Shown: positions 16,517 through 23,619 of the stretch, piece by piece
How the letters are laid out: the number at the start of each line of letters is the position of its first letter
How positions within the stretch are numbered: position 1 is the stretch's first letter
NCBI GenBank assembly: GCA_963559585.1
Contig: CAUWLJ010000031.1
Coordinates: 1 to 34,378 of the forward strand
Direction of reading: 5' to 3'
DNA: 34,378 bases
From: Eisenbergiella sp963559585
GTDB taxonomy: Bacteria; Bacillota; Clostridia; Lachnospirales; Lachnospiraceae
Position numbers and translations under genes: made by a program
The notes under the pieces: generated by a model
Told to the model about the DNA's origin: nothing
Database searches by the model: none
The model's input: the letters and a program-made list of their open reading frames with translations, nothing else

Positions 16517-17482
16517 ATGAAAAAAGAGTGGAAAGTAACAGGATTGATGGCGCTGGCTCTGGCCGGAGCGCTGGCGCTGGGCGGCTGCGGCCAGAGCAGT
16601 ACGCAGACGCAGGGAGAAGCGGCTGCAGAACCGGCAGGAGAACAGGCGGGCGCAGCGGAAAGTGAGGCCGGGGAGACTGACGGAAACGGGGCGGAAGCGG
16701 CGCAGGAGGGAACGGAAAAGGTTTCTGCCGAAGCGGAGACGGGATCTGCCGAAGTGGACGGCCAGCTTGCCCAGATCAAGGAAAAGGGAGAGCTGATCGT
16801 TGCCATGGAAGGAACCTGGTCACCCTGGACGTACCATGATGAAAACGACGAGCTGGTTGGATACGATGTGGAGGTGGCGAAGGCCATCGGTGAGAAGCTG
16901 GGCGTTCAGGTTACTTTTGTGGAAGGAGAATGGGACGGTCTGTTTGCCGGGATGGATGCGGGCCGCTATGATATGGTGGTCAACGGTGTGGATATTACGG
17001 AGGAGCGGGCGGAGAAGTACGATTTTTCTGTGCCCTATGCTTATAACCGCACAGCCATTATTGTAAAGGGAAGCAACGAGGAGATTCAGACCTTTGAGGA
17101 TCTGGAGGGAAAAAATACGGCCAACACGATCTCCAGCACCTACGCGGAGCTGGCGGAGAGCTATGGGGCCAGCGTAACCGCAGTGGACGATCTGAACCAG
17201 ACCTTTGAACTGCTTATGTCGGGCCGTATAGACGCCACTCTGAATGCGGAGCTGACCTACTATGATTACGTGAAGGCCCATCCGGATGCAGATATCAGGA
17301 TCGCGGCTTTGACGGAGGAGGCCTCCCAGGTGGCCATCCCCATGCGTAAGGGCGCTGAAACGGAGAGCCTGAGAAAAGCGGTGAACGAGGCTATCGAGGA
17401 GCTGAGGGCGGATGGAACGCTGGCGGAGCTTTCCGGGAAATATTTTGGCAGCGATGTGTCCGGAGAGCCTCAGGCGGAATAA
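16517..17482 (+). CDS. Polar amino-acid (possibly cystine) binding lipoprotein
   Basis: The 321-residue type-3 periplasmic-binding-like protein. It has signal peptide MKKEWKVTGLMALALAGALA with lipobox LGGC and a long acidic Ala/Glu/Gly-rich linker to about residue 75. The binding fold includes GTWSPWTYHDENDELVGYDV, the WDGLFAGMDAGRYDMVVNGV block and FSVPYAYNRTAIIV. These resemble FliY/TcyA-like cystine or general polar-amino-acid binding proteins; the ligand is inferred only. The start at 16517 is fixed by the GGAG site and the repeat boundary. The related promoter, permease and ATPase lie upstream. Confidence 0.88.
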   Translation: MKKEWKVTGLMALALAGALALGGCGQSSTQTQGEAAAEPAGEQAGAAESEAGETDGNGAEAAQEGTEKVSAEAETGSAEVDGQLAQIKEKGELIVAMEGTWSPWTYHDENDELVGYDVEVAKAIGEKLGVQVTFVEGEWDGLFAGMDAGRYDMVVNGVDITEERAEKYDFSVPYAYNRTAIIVKGSNEEIQTFEDLEGKNTANTISSTYAELAESYGASVTAVDDLNQTFELLMSGRIDATLNAELTYYDYVKAHPDADIRIAALTEEASQVAIPMRKGAETESLRKAVNEAIEELRADGTLAELSGKYFGSDVSGEPQAE

Positions 17483-17534
17483 AGGAAATCCGAAGCTGCG
17501 GCTGGGAATACAGCCGGGTAAAGAAGGTGAGGGT

Positions 17535-17996
17535 ATGAAGATCAGATTGGTTCCTGTTACAAAGGAAATACGCAGACCGGTATTGGGCCTGCGTATCCGT
17601 CCTGATCAGCAAGGATACGTGGAGACTGTGGCACAGTGTCTGGCGGAAGCAGACTGTGATCTGCGCTGGCATCCGATTGGTATTTTTGACGGAGAGACCC
17701 TGGTGGGCTTTGCCATGTACGGCTTTTTCCTTCGGGAATATCTGCCCAGAGGGCGGGTGTGGCTGGACCGGCTTCTCATAGACGGAAGCTGCCAGGGGAA
17801 GGGATACGGCAGGGCGGCGGTCCGGCTCCTTCTGGAGCAGCTTGAACGGGAATATCCCGGAAAGGACGTTTATCTGAGCGTGATCCCGGAAAATCAGAAG
17901 GCGGCCCGGCTTTATCAGGAATTTGGCTTTCGCTTTATAGACGAAAAAGATATTCACGGTGAAGATATTATGATGAAAAAAGCTTCCGCCCGGTGA
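17535..17996 (+). CDS. GNAT acetyltransferase, BltD-like (spermidine/spermine)
   Basis: The 153-residue protein is close in pattern to Bacillus BltD-type polyamine N-acetyltransferases: IRPDQQGYVETVAQCLAEAD near the N-terminus, VGFAMYGFF, RVWLDRLLIDGSCQGKGYGR with the acetyl-CoA motif QGKGYG (87-92), and ENQKAARLYQEFGFRF. Such enzymes transfer an acetyl group to spermidine or spermine in the cytoplasm, lowering polyamine load. ATG 17535 follows AAGGTGAGGG; it lies 52 bp after the binding lipoprotein and probably shares its mRNA. A terminator hairpin overlaps its last codons. Confidence 0.8.
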   Translation: MKIRLVPVTKEIRRPVLGLRIRPDQQGYVETVAQCLAEADCDLRWHPIGIFDGETLVGFAMYGFFLREYLPRGRVWLDRLLIDGSCQGKGYGRAAVRLLLEQLEREYPGKDVYLSVIPENQKAARLYQEFGFRFIDEKDIHGEDIMMKKASAR

Positions 17997-18015
17997 TTCC
18001 GGCGGAAGCTTTTTT
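17981..18015. terminator. Bidirectional intrinsic terminator
   Basis: agcttccgcc (17981-17990) pairs with ggcggaagct (18001-18010), with six T's after and six A's before. It overlaps the end of the acetyltransferase gene, and can also stop transcription arriving from the minus-strand gene at 18164. Its T-tract merges into repeat copy 3. Confidence 0.85.
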
Positions 18016-18149
18016 GCAGAATAGGAAAGGAACTTTCCTATTCTACAAAAAAGGACGCTCCGCTGTGGATGCGCACCCGCGCCAGAGGCAGATATTGCCT
18101 GGCGGCAATCGCGCCCGGCGCGGGTGTGCGTCAAGACGCACACTTTTTT
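18010..18149 (+). repeat. Terminator-linked structured repeat, copy 3
   Basis: Full-length copy. The first palindrome reads GCAGAATAGGAAAG / CTTTCCTATTCTACA. Compared with other copies, the internal ACAAT / ATTGT pair has changed to AGAAT / ATTCT, a compensatory C-G to G-C swap. It is followed by ggacgctccgctgtggatg, the GC-rich stem, attgcc / ggcaat, and a final perfect gtgtgcgtc / gacgcacac hairpin with T6. Confidence 0.85.
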
Positions 18150-18163
18150 CAAAAAAAGGAGAA

Positions 18164-19462
18164 TCAGACCTCCTTGGCGTTGGGATAGATCCGGTTCATC
18201 CTTTCGTCGTCGAACCGTTCGTCCATGATCTCCTGCCAGCGGTACTGGGCCTGGATACCCTGGCTTCTCTGGCTGCTGCGGGTAAGGGCCATACAGGAAA
18301 CGGCCATATCGGCGGCCATGAACAGGATCAGAAGCCAGGTTACCCATGTGCCGAACCGTTTGGGAATCCGCTCGATCCATCTGGAGAAAACAGGATACAG
18401 GCATTTAAACCAGACCACCCCGGCGATTCCCCAGAAAAAGCAGTAGAGCAGGTTGATCCTTCCTCCCAGATTGAAGGGGATTTTGCTGTAGTCCCAGAAT
18501 ACGGTTCCGAATACCAGCTCCGTAAATACGCTGCACAGATACTCATAAGCGCCGCCCAGGATGGTTCCCATCAGGAAGAGAAAGCGGTCTGACCGGTTCC
18601 GGTAGCGGTACAGGAGAGCCGTTGCGCCTGCGATTGCCAGTCCCCACACGATGCTGAACGGCCCCCACACCAGACTGCTGCGGCTCATCCAGACGCCGGA
18701 GGTGATACGGCAGAAAATCGTTTCTGTAATATCGCCCAGAAACGCTCCCACAATAAAAAGAAGGACGATTTTATAAAAGCTGCAGCCCTGGGCGAAAACC
18801 GTTGACTTTTCCTTTTTGTTTTCAGCCGCTCCGGCTGCGGCCTGGGGATAGGCCTTTCCGATCCTCCGGCTGACCAGGGAGGAAAGCCACTTTTCCAGCC
18901 GGATGCTGATGGAGGCAAACCAGGAATCCATGGATTCCCACCGTTCAAGCCTCCTGCTTTTTCCGCTGAGAACAACGAGTGTGGCTGAAATGTCCACCGC
19001 CAGGCCGATGACAAGGATCCACAGGAGTATCTTTCCCAGTCCTGCAGGAATCAGATGGTACAGATCCGTCAGGAGGTCGTTTCCCCATTTCAGGGCTATC
19101 GTTCCCAATACGCCCCACAGAAGGGAGACGGGCAGGCAGATATAGCCGTCCAGATTCCATTTCACGTTGGAATAATCCCACCATTTCTCGCCGCCCAGCT
19201 TTTCCAGAAGATGGCCGGCCACCCACTCCGCCACCGTGGCCAGCAGGGCGGAGCCTGCGAACAGCCAGACGCCGGACAGCTCCTGGCCGAAAACAGCCGT
19301 CAGTACGGCGGTAATGCCGTAGATCGTACAGAAGGGGCTGCTCACCAGTCCTCTGTTAACGAAGCGTTTCTGTTTCAGAGCCGCATTTCCCGTCTCCAGA
19401 AGCCAGCCCAGAAAAGAATAGAGCAAAAATAACCATAGCAGTTCGTATCCTGTGTACCTCAA
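18164..19462 (-). CDS. CmpB-family membrane protein, internally duplicated
   Basis: The 432-residue polytopic protein belongs to the putative ABC-permease family CmpB (PF06541-type), common in Clostridia and of unknown transport role. The family signature appears twice: WWDYSNVKWNLDGYICLPVS at residues 94-113 and FWDYSKIPFNLGGRINLLYC at 322-341, each preceded by a G-x-x-x-E region in a membrane helix (GWLLETGNAALKQKRFVNRG; GDITETIFCRITSGVWMSRS). The usual protein has one such unit, so this is a tandem fusion with a soluble linker (about 170-225). Translation starts at a TTG (19460-19462), 8 nt after GGAGG; no suitable ATG is nearby. No associated ATPase is seen. Confidence 0.8.
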   Translation of the reverse strand: MRYTGYELLWLFLLYSFLGWLLETGNAALKQKRFVNRGLVSSPFCTIYGITAVLTAVFGQELSGVWLFAGSALLATVAEWVAGHLLEKLGGEKWWDYSNVKWNLDGYICLPVSLLWGVLGTIALKWGNDLLTDLYHLIPAGLGKILLWILVIGLAVDISATLVVLSGKSRRLERWESMDSWFASISIRLEKWLSSLVSRRIGKAYPQAAAGAAENKKEKSTVFAQGCSFYKIVLLFIVGAFLGDITETIFCRITSGVWMSRSSLVWGPFSIVWGLAIAGATALLYRYRNRSDRFLFLMGTILGGAYEYLCSVFTELVFGTVFWDYSKIPFNLGGRINLLYCFFWGIAGVVWFKCLYPVFSRWIERIPKRFGTWVTWLLILFMAADMAVSCMALTRSSQRSQGIQAQYRWQEIMDERFDDERMNRIYPNAKEV

Positions 19463-19491
19463 AGCTAATATCCTCCGCCTGTTGAATTGGC

Positions 19492-19590
19492 AGGAATCGC
19501 AGGTCTATTGAAAGTTTTGCTGTGCAAAAGAGGCCCGCTCACTCCTGAATCACGTTCTCACGCCTCAAATGCCTGCCGTTTGAGGCTGAG
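19492..19590. repeat. Decayed partial MITE copy
   Basis: From ggtctattgaaagttttgct to tttgaggctg this matches the interior and right part of the MITEs at 1293 and 19601, but lacks both inverted-repeat ends and carries several substitutions. It lies directly before the intact copy at 19601. Confidence 0.75.
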
Positions 19591-19600
19591 CAATATTATA

Positions 19601-19743
19601 GTTACTGTTCACGGCAGGCCTGTAAACAGTAACTTTCGCGGGCCTATTGAAAGTTTTTTGCTGCGCAAAAGAGGCCCGCTCACTCCTGAATCACATTCTT
19701 ACGCCTCAAACGGCAGGCGTTTGAGGCTGCTGTGAACAGTAAC
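19601..19743. mobile_element. 143-bp MITE, near-identical to the 1293-1434 copy
   Basis: Same terminal repeats (GTTACTGTTCACGGCA / TGCTGTGAACAGTAAC) and interior; it differs from the first copy at few positions, including one extra T in a run. The left flank is ATATTATA; the same 8 bases occur on the right after two additional bases, so a target duplication is likely but less clean. Confidence 0.85.
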
Positions 19744-19783
19744 ATATATTATATCAATATCCGCCCCGGAAGGGAAGCTTTCG

Positions 19784-19812
19784 TTGCGGGATGGCTGGGG
19801 AGGGGGTATAAT
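19784..19812 (+). promoter_or_regulatory. Probable promoter of the SGNH hydrolase gene
   Basis: TTGCGG (19784-19789), 17-bp spacer, TATAAT (19807-19812). It would give a leader of about 150 nt with no clear structure. No gene is seen from 19744 to 19972. Confidence 0.5.
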
Positions 19813-19972
19813 CATGATAGATACCCGTTCATGGCAGTCCTGGGCGGCAGGAGTCCGAAAACCGGGGAGGTGGAACGGGGGAGCAGAATAACCGGCGGGG
19901 GCAGGCCGTGTGCGATGCTTTCCGGCGGAGGTTCGTCAAATACATTTCAGGAGATCATGAAGGAGGTTACGG

Positions 19973-20536
19973 ATGGAGGGCAGACGAAGCTTGAGGATTC
20001 TTTTTATTGGAAACAGCCACACATATTTTAACGATATGCCAAGGATGGCGGCGCAGTATTTCCGCCGGAAGGGAATGGACTGTGAGGCGGTGATGATCGC
20101 CCATGGAGGATGGTTTCTGGAGCAGCATGTGCAGGAGCCGGATGTGCGGTTCAACATTCTGTACGGGAATTACGACTATGTGGTTCTGCAGGAACACGCC
20201 CATCCCTTTGGCCCGGAGGAACGGTTTTTTCAGGCGGTGCGCACGCTGGATGAATGGATCAGGGAGGCCGGGAGCAGGACGGTGATCTACATGACCTGGG
20301 CGCGCAGGGATGAGGAAGGGGAACAGGCGCGCATGACGCAGGCGCACCGGCAGATCGCAGAGGAAACGGGCGCTCTTCTGGCTCCTGTGGGAGAGAAATG
20401 GTGGGAATACAGAAAACAGAACCCGGAAACGGAAATGTATGATGGGGACGGAGCCCATGCGTCGGCGGCCGGCTCCGCCTTTGCGGCGGACTGTATCTGT
20501 GAGGCGATAGAGGCAGACTGGGCACGAAGGGAGTAG
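19973..20536 (+). CDS. SGNH/GDSL-type hydrolase
   Basis: The 187-residue protein has the SGNH fold: FIGNSHTYFND with nucleophile S15, an internal GGW / VLQEHAHP section, and a C-terminal D159-G-A-H162 in the YDGDGAHASAAGSAFAA block supplying the catalytic Asp and His. No signal peptide is present. Family members remove acetyl or acyl groups from sugars, peptidoglycan or lipids; the substrate here is unknown. ATG 19973 lies 6 nt after AAGGAGG. The gene is isolated, facing the alcohol dehydrogenase gene across a shared terminator. Confidence 0.8.
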   Translation: MEGRRSLRILFIGNSHTYFNDMPRMAAQYFRRKGMDCEAVMIAHGGWFLEQHVQEPDVRFNILYGNYDYVVLQEHAHPFGPEERFFQAVRTLDEWIREAGSRTVIYMTWARRDEEGEQARMTQAHRQIAEETGALLAPVGEKWWEYRKQNPETEMYDGDGAHASAAGSAFAADCICEAIEADWARRE

Positions 20537-20736
20537 GCCGCTATGTATTTTCTGGAAGGCCGGATAAGAAGAACACAGAGGAATTGATGCTTCTGAGCAG
20601 GGAAAAAGCCTGTGGCCGCAGGCGGATACGGGGGCGGAGGAATGGCCGGAGCAGAGTCTCCGGTTCCTTTTTCAGGCCCTGTGGGATCAAGACCTGTCTG
20701 GTGGTGGAGGAAAAGGCTGCTCCAGATAAAATCAGA

Positions 20737-20800
20737 AAAAACCGGACAGTACCAATGTGGGCAGACGGATAAAACATCCGCCCGGGTACTGTCCGGTTTT
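20737..20800. terminator. Bidirectional terminator between convergent genes
   Basis: aaaaaccggacagtacc (20737-20753) pairs with ggtactgtccggtttt (20784-20800), with an inner gacggat / atccg stem. The A and T ends allow function for both the SGNH gene and the minus-strand dehydrogenase. The rest of 20537-20827 holds nothing else I can identify. Confidence 0.8.
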
Positions 20801-20827
20801 CAGCATACGATTACGCTGTCAGAACCG

Positions 20828-22039
20828 TTAGAAGTCAATCTCCAGATCATAGTAGCAGGCCTTCAGCAGCTTCTCCATCTCCTCCTGAGTGGGGATGCGG
20901 GGGTTGCTGCCCGTGCAGGCGTCACCTATGGCAAGCTCTGCAACGGAAGGAAGCTTCTCCAGGAATTCCTTCTCATCGATGATGGAGGTATCGGCAGGCA
21001 GTCCGCCTTCTCCGTAATTCTTGATGCCCAGAGGGATGTTCAGCGCGGTGTTCATGCTCCGCAGCTCTGTGATCAGAGCATCGATCAGCTCCTCTGTGGT
21101 ATTGCCGGGAAGGGAGATGAATCTGGCGATCTCGGCATAACGCTGGGCGGCCTCAGGGTTCTTCGCATTGAAGCGGATCACCTTGGGCAGATACATGGCA
21201 TTGGCGGCTCCGTGAATGATGTGTCCTCCGGTGAAGGCCGCGCCGGTCTTGTGCGCCATGGAATGTACGATTCCAAGCAGGGCATTGGAAAATGCCATAC
21301 CGGCCAGACACTGTGCGTCGTGCATCTGCTGGCGCGCGTCCATATCCCCGTCATAGGATTTCTTCAGATAGCTGTGGATCATCTTGATGGCATGGAGCGC
21401 AAGAGGATCGGTATAATTGCAGTGCAGGGTAGACACATAAGCCTCGATGGCATGGGTCATAGCGTCCATTCCGGTGTGGGCCACCAGCTTGGGAGGCATA
21501 GTCTCCGCCAGAGCGGGATCCACGATTGCCACATCGGGCGTAATATTAAAGTCGGCCAGAGGATACTTGATTCCCTTCTGATAGTCGGTGATTACGGCGA
21601 AAGCGGTCACCTCAGTGGCAGTTCCCGAAGTGGAGGGGATTGCACAGAAATGTGCCTTCTGCCTCAGCTCGGGGAAGGAGAATGGTGTGATCAGATCCTC
21701 AAAAGTAACGTCAGGATATTCATAGAAGGCCCACATGGTCTTGGCCGCGTCAATGGGGGAACCTCCTCCCATGGCAACGATCCAGTCGGGTTCAAACTCC
21801 TGCATCAGCTTTGCGCCGCGCATTACCGTCTCAACGGAAGGGTCGGCTTCCACGCCCTCAAACAGCTTCACTTCCATACCGGCTTCCTTCAGGTATTCCT
21901 CTGCCTGTGCCAGGAAACCGCCTCTTTTCATGGAACCGCCGCCCACTACAATCACAGCCCTTTTGCCCTTCAGATTCTTCAGCTCTGCCAGAGAGCCCTT
22001 TCCGTGATACAGGTCACGGGGTAATGTAAAACGTCCCAT
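20828..22039 (-). CDS. Iron-containing alcohol dehydrogenase
   Basis: The 403-residue group III dehydrogenase reduces aldehydes to alcohols (or the reverse) with NAD(P)H. The N-terminal cofactor domain has VVGGGSMKRGG (31-41) and GGGSPIDAAKTMW (91-103). Then follow STSGTATEVTAFAVI (136-150) and the metal site D192-x3-H196 in TGMDAMTHAIEAYVS, H259 in GIVHSMAHKTG, and H276 in HGAANA. Length fits the family plus a short tail. ATG 22039 is preceded by GGAGG at 9 nt. In a fermentative Clostridium-like cell it probably helps regenerate NAD+. It has its own promoter, abutting the divergent one for the GH43 gene. Confidence 0.92.
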   Translation of the reverse strand: MGRFTLPRDLYHGKGSLAELKNLKGKRAVIVVGGGSMKRGGFLAQAEEYLKEAGMEVKLFEGVEADPSVETVMRGAKLMQEFEPDWIVAMGGGSPIDAAKTMWAFYEYPDVTFEDLITPFSFPELRQKAHFCAIPSTSGTATEVTAFAVITDYQKGIKYPLADFNITPDVAIVDPALAETMPPKLVAHTGMDAMTHAIEAYVSTLHCNYTDPLALHAIKMIHSYLKKSYDGDMDARQQMHDAQCLAGMAFSNALLGIVHSMAHKTGAAFTGGHIIHGAANAMYLPKVIRFNAKNPEAAQRYAEIARFISLPGNTTEELIDALITELRSMNTALNIPLGIKNYGEGGLPADTSIIDEKEFLEKLPSVAELAIGDACTGSNPRIPTQEEMEKLLKACYYDLEIDF

Positions 22040-22111
22040 AGGTATGTTCCTCCTTCTTTTTTTGTATATTTTTGACAGATGAGCGATAAAAAAATGAATC
22101 TGTCTGTTCAT

Positions 22112-22140
22112 ATTGTAAGCTTTAGGGTGGGGAAAGTCAA
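22112..22140 (-). promoter_or_regulatory. Promoter of the alcohol dehydrogenase gene
   Basis: On the minus strand TTGACT (22135-22140) and TACAAT (22112-22117) are 17 bp apart. Its -35 box directly touches the -35 box of the plus-strand promoter at 22141. Confidence 0.75.
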
Positions 22141-22169
22141 TTGAAATTATGTGGGTAACATGGTATGAT
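22141..22169 (+). promoter_or_regulatory. Promoter of the GH43 gene
   Basis: TTGAAA (22141-22146), 17-bp spacer, TATGAT (22164-22169). The start codon at 22205 is about 28 nt downstream of the likely transcription start. Confidence 0.75.
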
Positions 22170-22204
22170 AAAAAAAATATTTTTCAAACTTGCGGAGGAA
22201 TAAG

Positions 22205-23524
22205 ATGCCAAATCCAATCTTACCTTTATGGGAGTACATACCTGACGGAGAGCCCCGGGTGTTCGGGGACCGTGTTTATTTATACGGTTCCCATGACCGT
22301 GTGGGATCGGAAATGTTCTGCGATTACAGGCTGAAGGTCTGGTCGGCGTCCGTGAACGATCTGAACCACTGGACATGCCACGGAGACAGCTTCCGCACCC
22401 GCCCGGATCAGACCCACCAGGCCGATACGGACTGGACGGATCACGAGCTGTATGCGCCGGACGTTGTGAAAAAAGGGGATAAATATTATCTGTACGCCTA
22501 CATCCTGGGCTCCAAGGGCTGCGTGGGAGTGAGCGACCACCCGGAAGGCCCGTTCACCCTGCTTTCCAGATACCAGTACGACGAAACCACGGGAGGCGAC
22601 GAGGGCATCTTCAACGATCCCGGCGTGCTGGTGGATGACGACGGGAGAGTATACATTTATTATGGGTATGAAAGATCTCATATGGGGGAGATCAATCCGG
22701 AAAATATGACGGAGATCCTGCCGGGAACCTACCAGGCGGATCTGATTCCGCCGGGAAAGGGGGAGACGGATTTCTTTGAGGCAAGCTCGATCAGGAAGGT
22801 CAACGGCCTGTACTACCTCATTTATTCTCCCAGAAAAGGAAACCGGCTGGATTATGCCGTATCGGAAAGCCCGAGAGGGCCTTTTGTGCGGAAGGGAACC
22901 ATCGTGGACAACGGGATCGACTATCCTGCCGGAAACAATCACGGCTCCATCTGTGAGATCAACGGCCAGTGGTATATTTTCTATCACAGGATGACGAATG
23001 GAACGATCATGTCCAGGAGGGCCTGCGTGGAGCGGATCAATATCCTTCCTGACGGGACGATCCCCCAGGTGGAAATGACCTCCCTTGGATTTGAGGAAGC
23101 GCTGAATCCCTATGAGATCGTGCCCGCCGATATTGCCTGTGTATTAAAGGGAGGATGTATGGTGACCGATCAGGATCCCTTTACGCGGATGATTACCAAT
23201 ATCCGTACAGGGGCAGTGATCGGATATAAATATTTTGATTTCGGGGAAGATTATACCACTGGGAATATGACCTTTACCGTACAGGTGAGGGGGGCCGGAT
23301 GCGCCAGCAGCATTCACATCCTTCTGGACGACGACCGGAACGGAAAAGAGATCGGCTGCTGTGAGATCGACAGGCATGACGGCGTATATCAGGCGCCGGT
23401 GGAGAAGGTGACCGGCAGACACGCGGTTTATTTTGTGGTAAAGCATAATTACGAGGGCTGGTTCAAGGACTGCTTCGACCAGAGAAATCTGTTCGATATG
23501 CTGTCGTTTGTTTTTGTAAAGTAA
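22205..23524 (+). CDS. Glycoside hydrolase family 43 protein with C-terminal sugar-binding-like domain
   Basis: The 439-residue enzyme has a five-bladed propeller with the GH43 catalytic pattern: D14 in IPDGEPRVFGDRVYLYGSHD, D86 in ELYAPDVV, and E192 in FFEASSIRK as likely acid. It typically cleaves arabinose or xylose side chains from plant polysaccharides. The C-terminal 110 residues (from about 325, with YKYFDFGEDYTTGNMTFTVQ and GRHAVYFVVKH) resemble a CBM6-like beta-sandwich. No signal peptide is seen, so it acts inside the cell. ATG 22205 follows GCGGAGG. It is expressed alone from its own promoter. Confidence 0.85.
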   Translation: MPNPILPLWEYIPDGEPRVFGDRVYLYGSHDRVGSEMFCDYRLKVWSASVNDLNHWTCHGDSFRTRPDQTHQADTDWTDHELYAPDVVKKGDKYYLYAYILGSKGCVGVSDHPEGPFTLLSRYQYDETTGGDEGIFNDPGVLVDDDGRVYIYYGYERSHMGEINPENMTEILPGTYQADLIPPGKGETDFFEASSIRKVNGLYYLIYSPRKGNRLDYAVSESPRGPFVRKGTIVDNGIDYPAGNNHGSICEINGQWYIFYHRMTNGTIMSRRACVERINILPDGTIPQVEMTSLGFEEALNPYEIVPADIACVLKGGCMVTDQDPFTRMITNIRTGAVIGYKYFDFGEDYTTGNMTFTVQVRGAGCASSIHILLDDDRNGKEIGCCEIDRHDGVYQAPVEKVTGRHAVYFVVKHNYEGWFKDCFDQRNLFDMLSFVFVK

Positions 23525-23538
23525 AAACTGCAGACCAG

Positions 23539-23563
23539 GCTCCGGCAGGCCGTCTGCCGGAGC
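23539..23563 (+). terminator. GC-rich hairpin after the GH43 gene (no U-tract)
   Basis: gctccggcag (23539-23548) pairs with ctgccggagc (23554-23563). There is no T-run, so it may protect the mRNA 3' end rather than terminate. It overlaps the start of the REP-like repeat at 23561. Confidence 0.5.
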
Positions 23564-23597
23564 GTGCAGATGGCGGGAATGAATTTTCAAACACGCT
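23561..23597. repeat. REP-like 37-bp palindromic repeat
   Basis: agcgtg and cacgct ends enclose cagatggcgggaatgaattttcaaa. The same blocks flank the long stem-loop at window positions 1-140 in reverse orientation, so this is a dispersed family. Confidence 0.65.
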
Positions 23598-23619
23598 CCA
23601 GGAAAGGGAGGAATGCAGA

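Noticed and set aside
19487..19735. Small plus-strand frames across the MITE copies
   Set aside because: They are made of MITE inverted-repeat sequence, have no ribosome binding site and similar frames occur in the other copy.
20612..22024. Long plus-strand frame opposite the alcohol dehydrogenase
   Set aside because: It lies antisense to a gene with full family motifs and its translation shows no recognisable domain; a shadow of the real gene.
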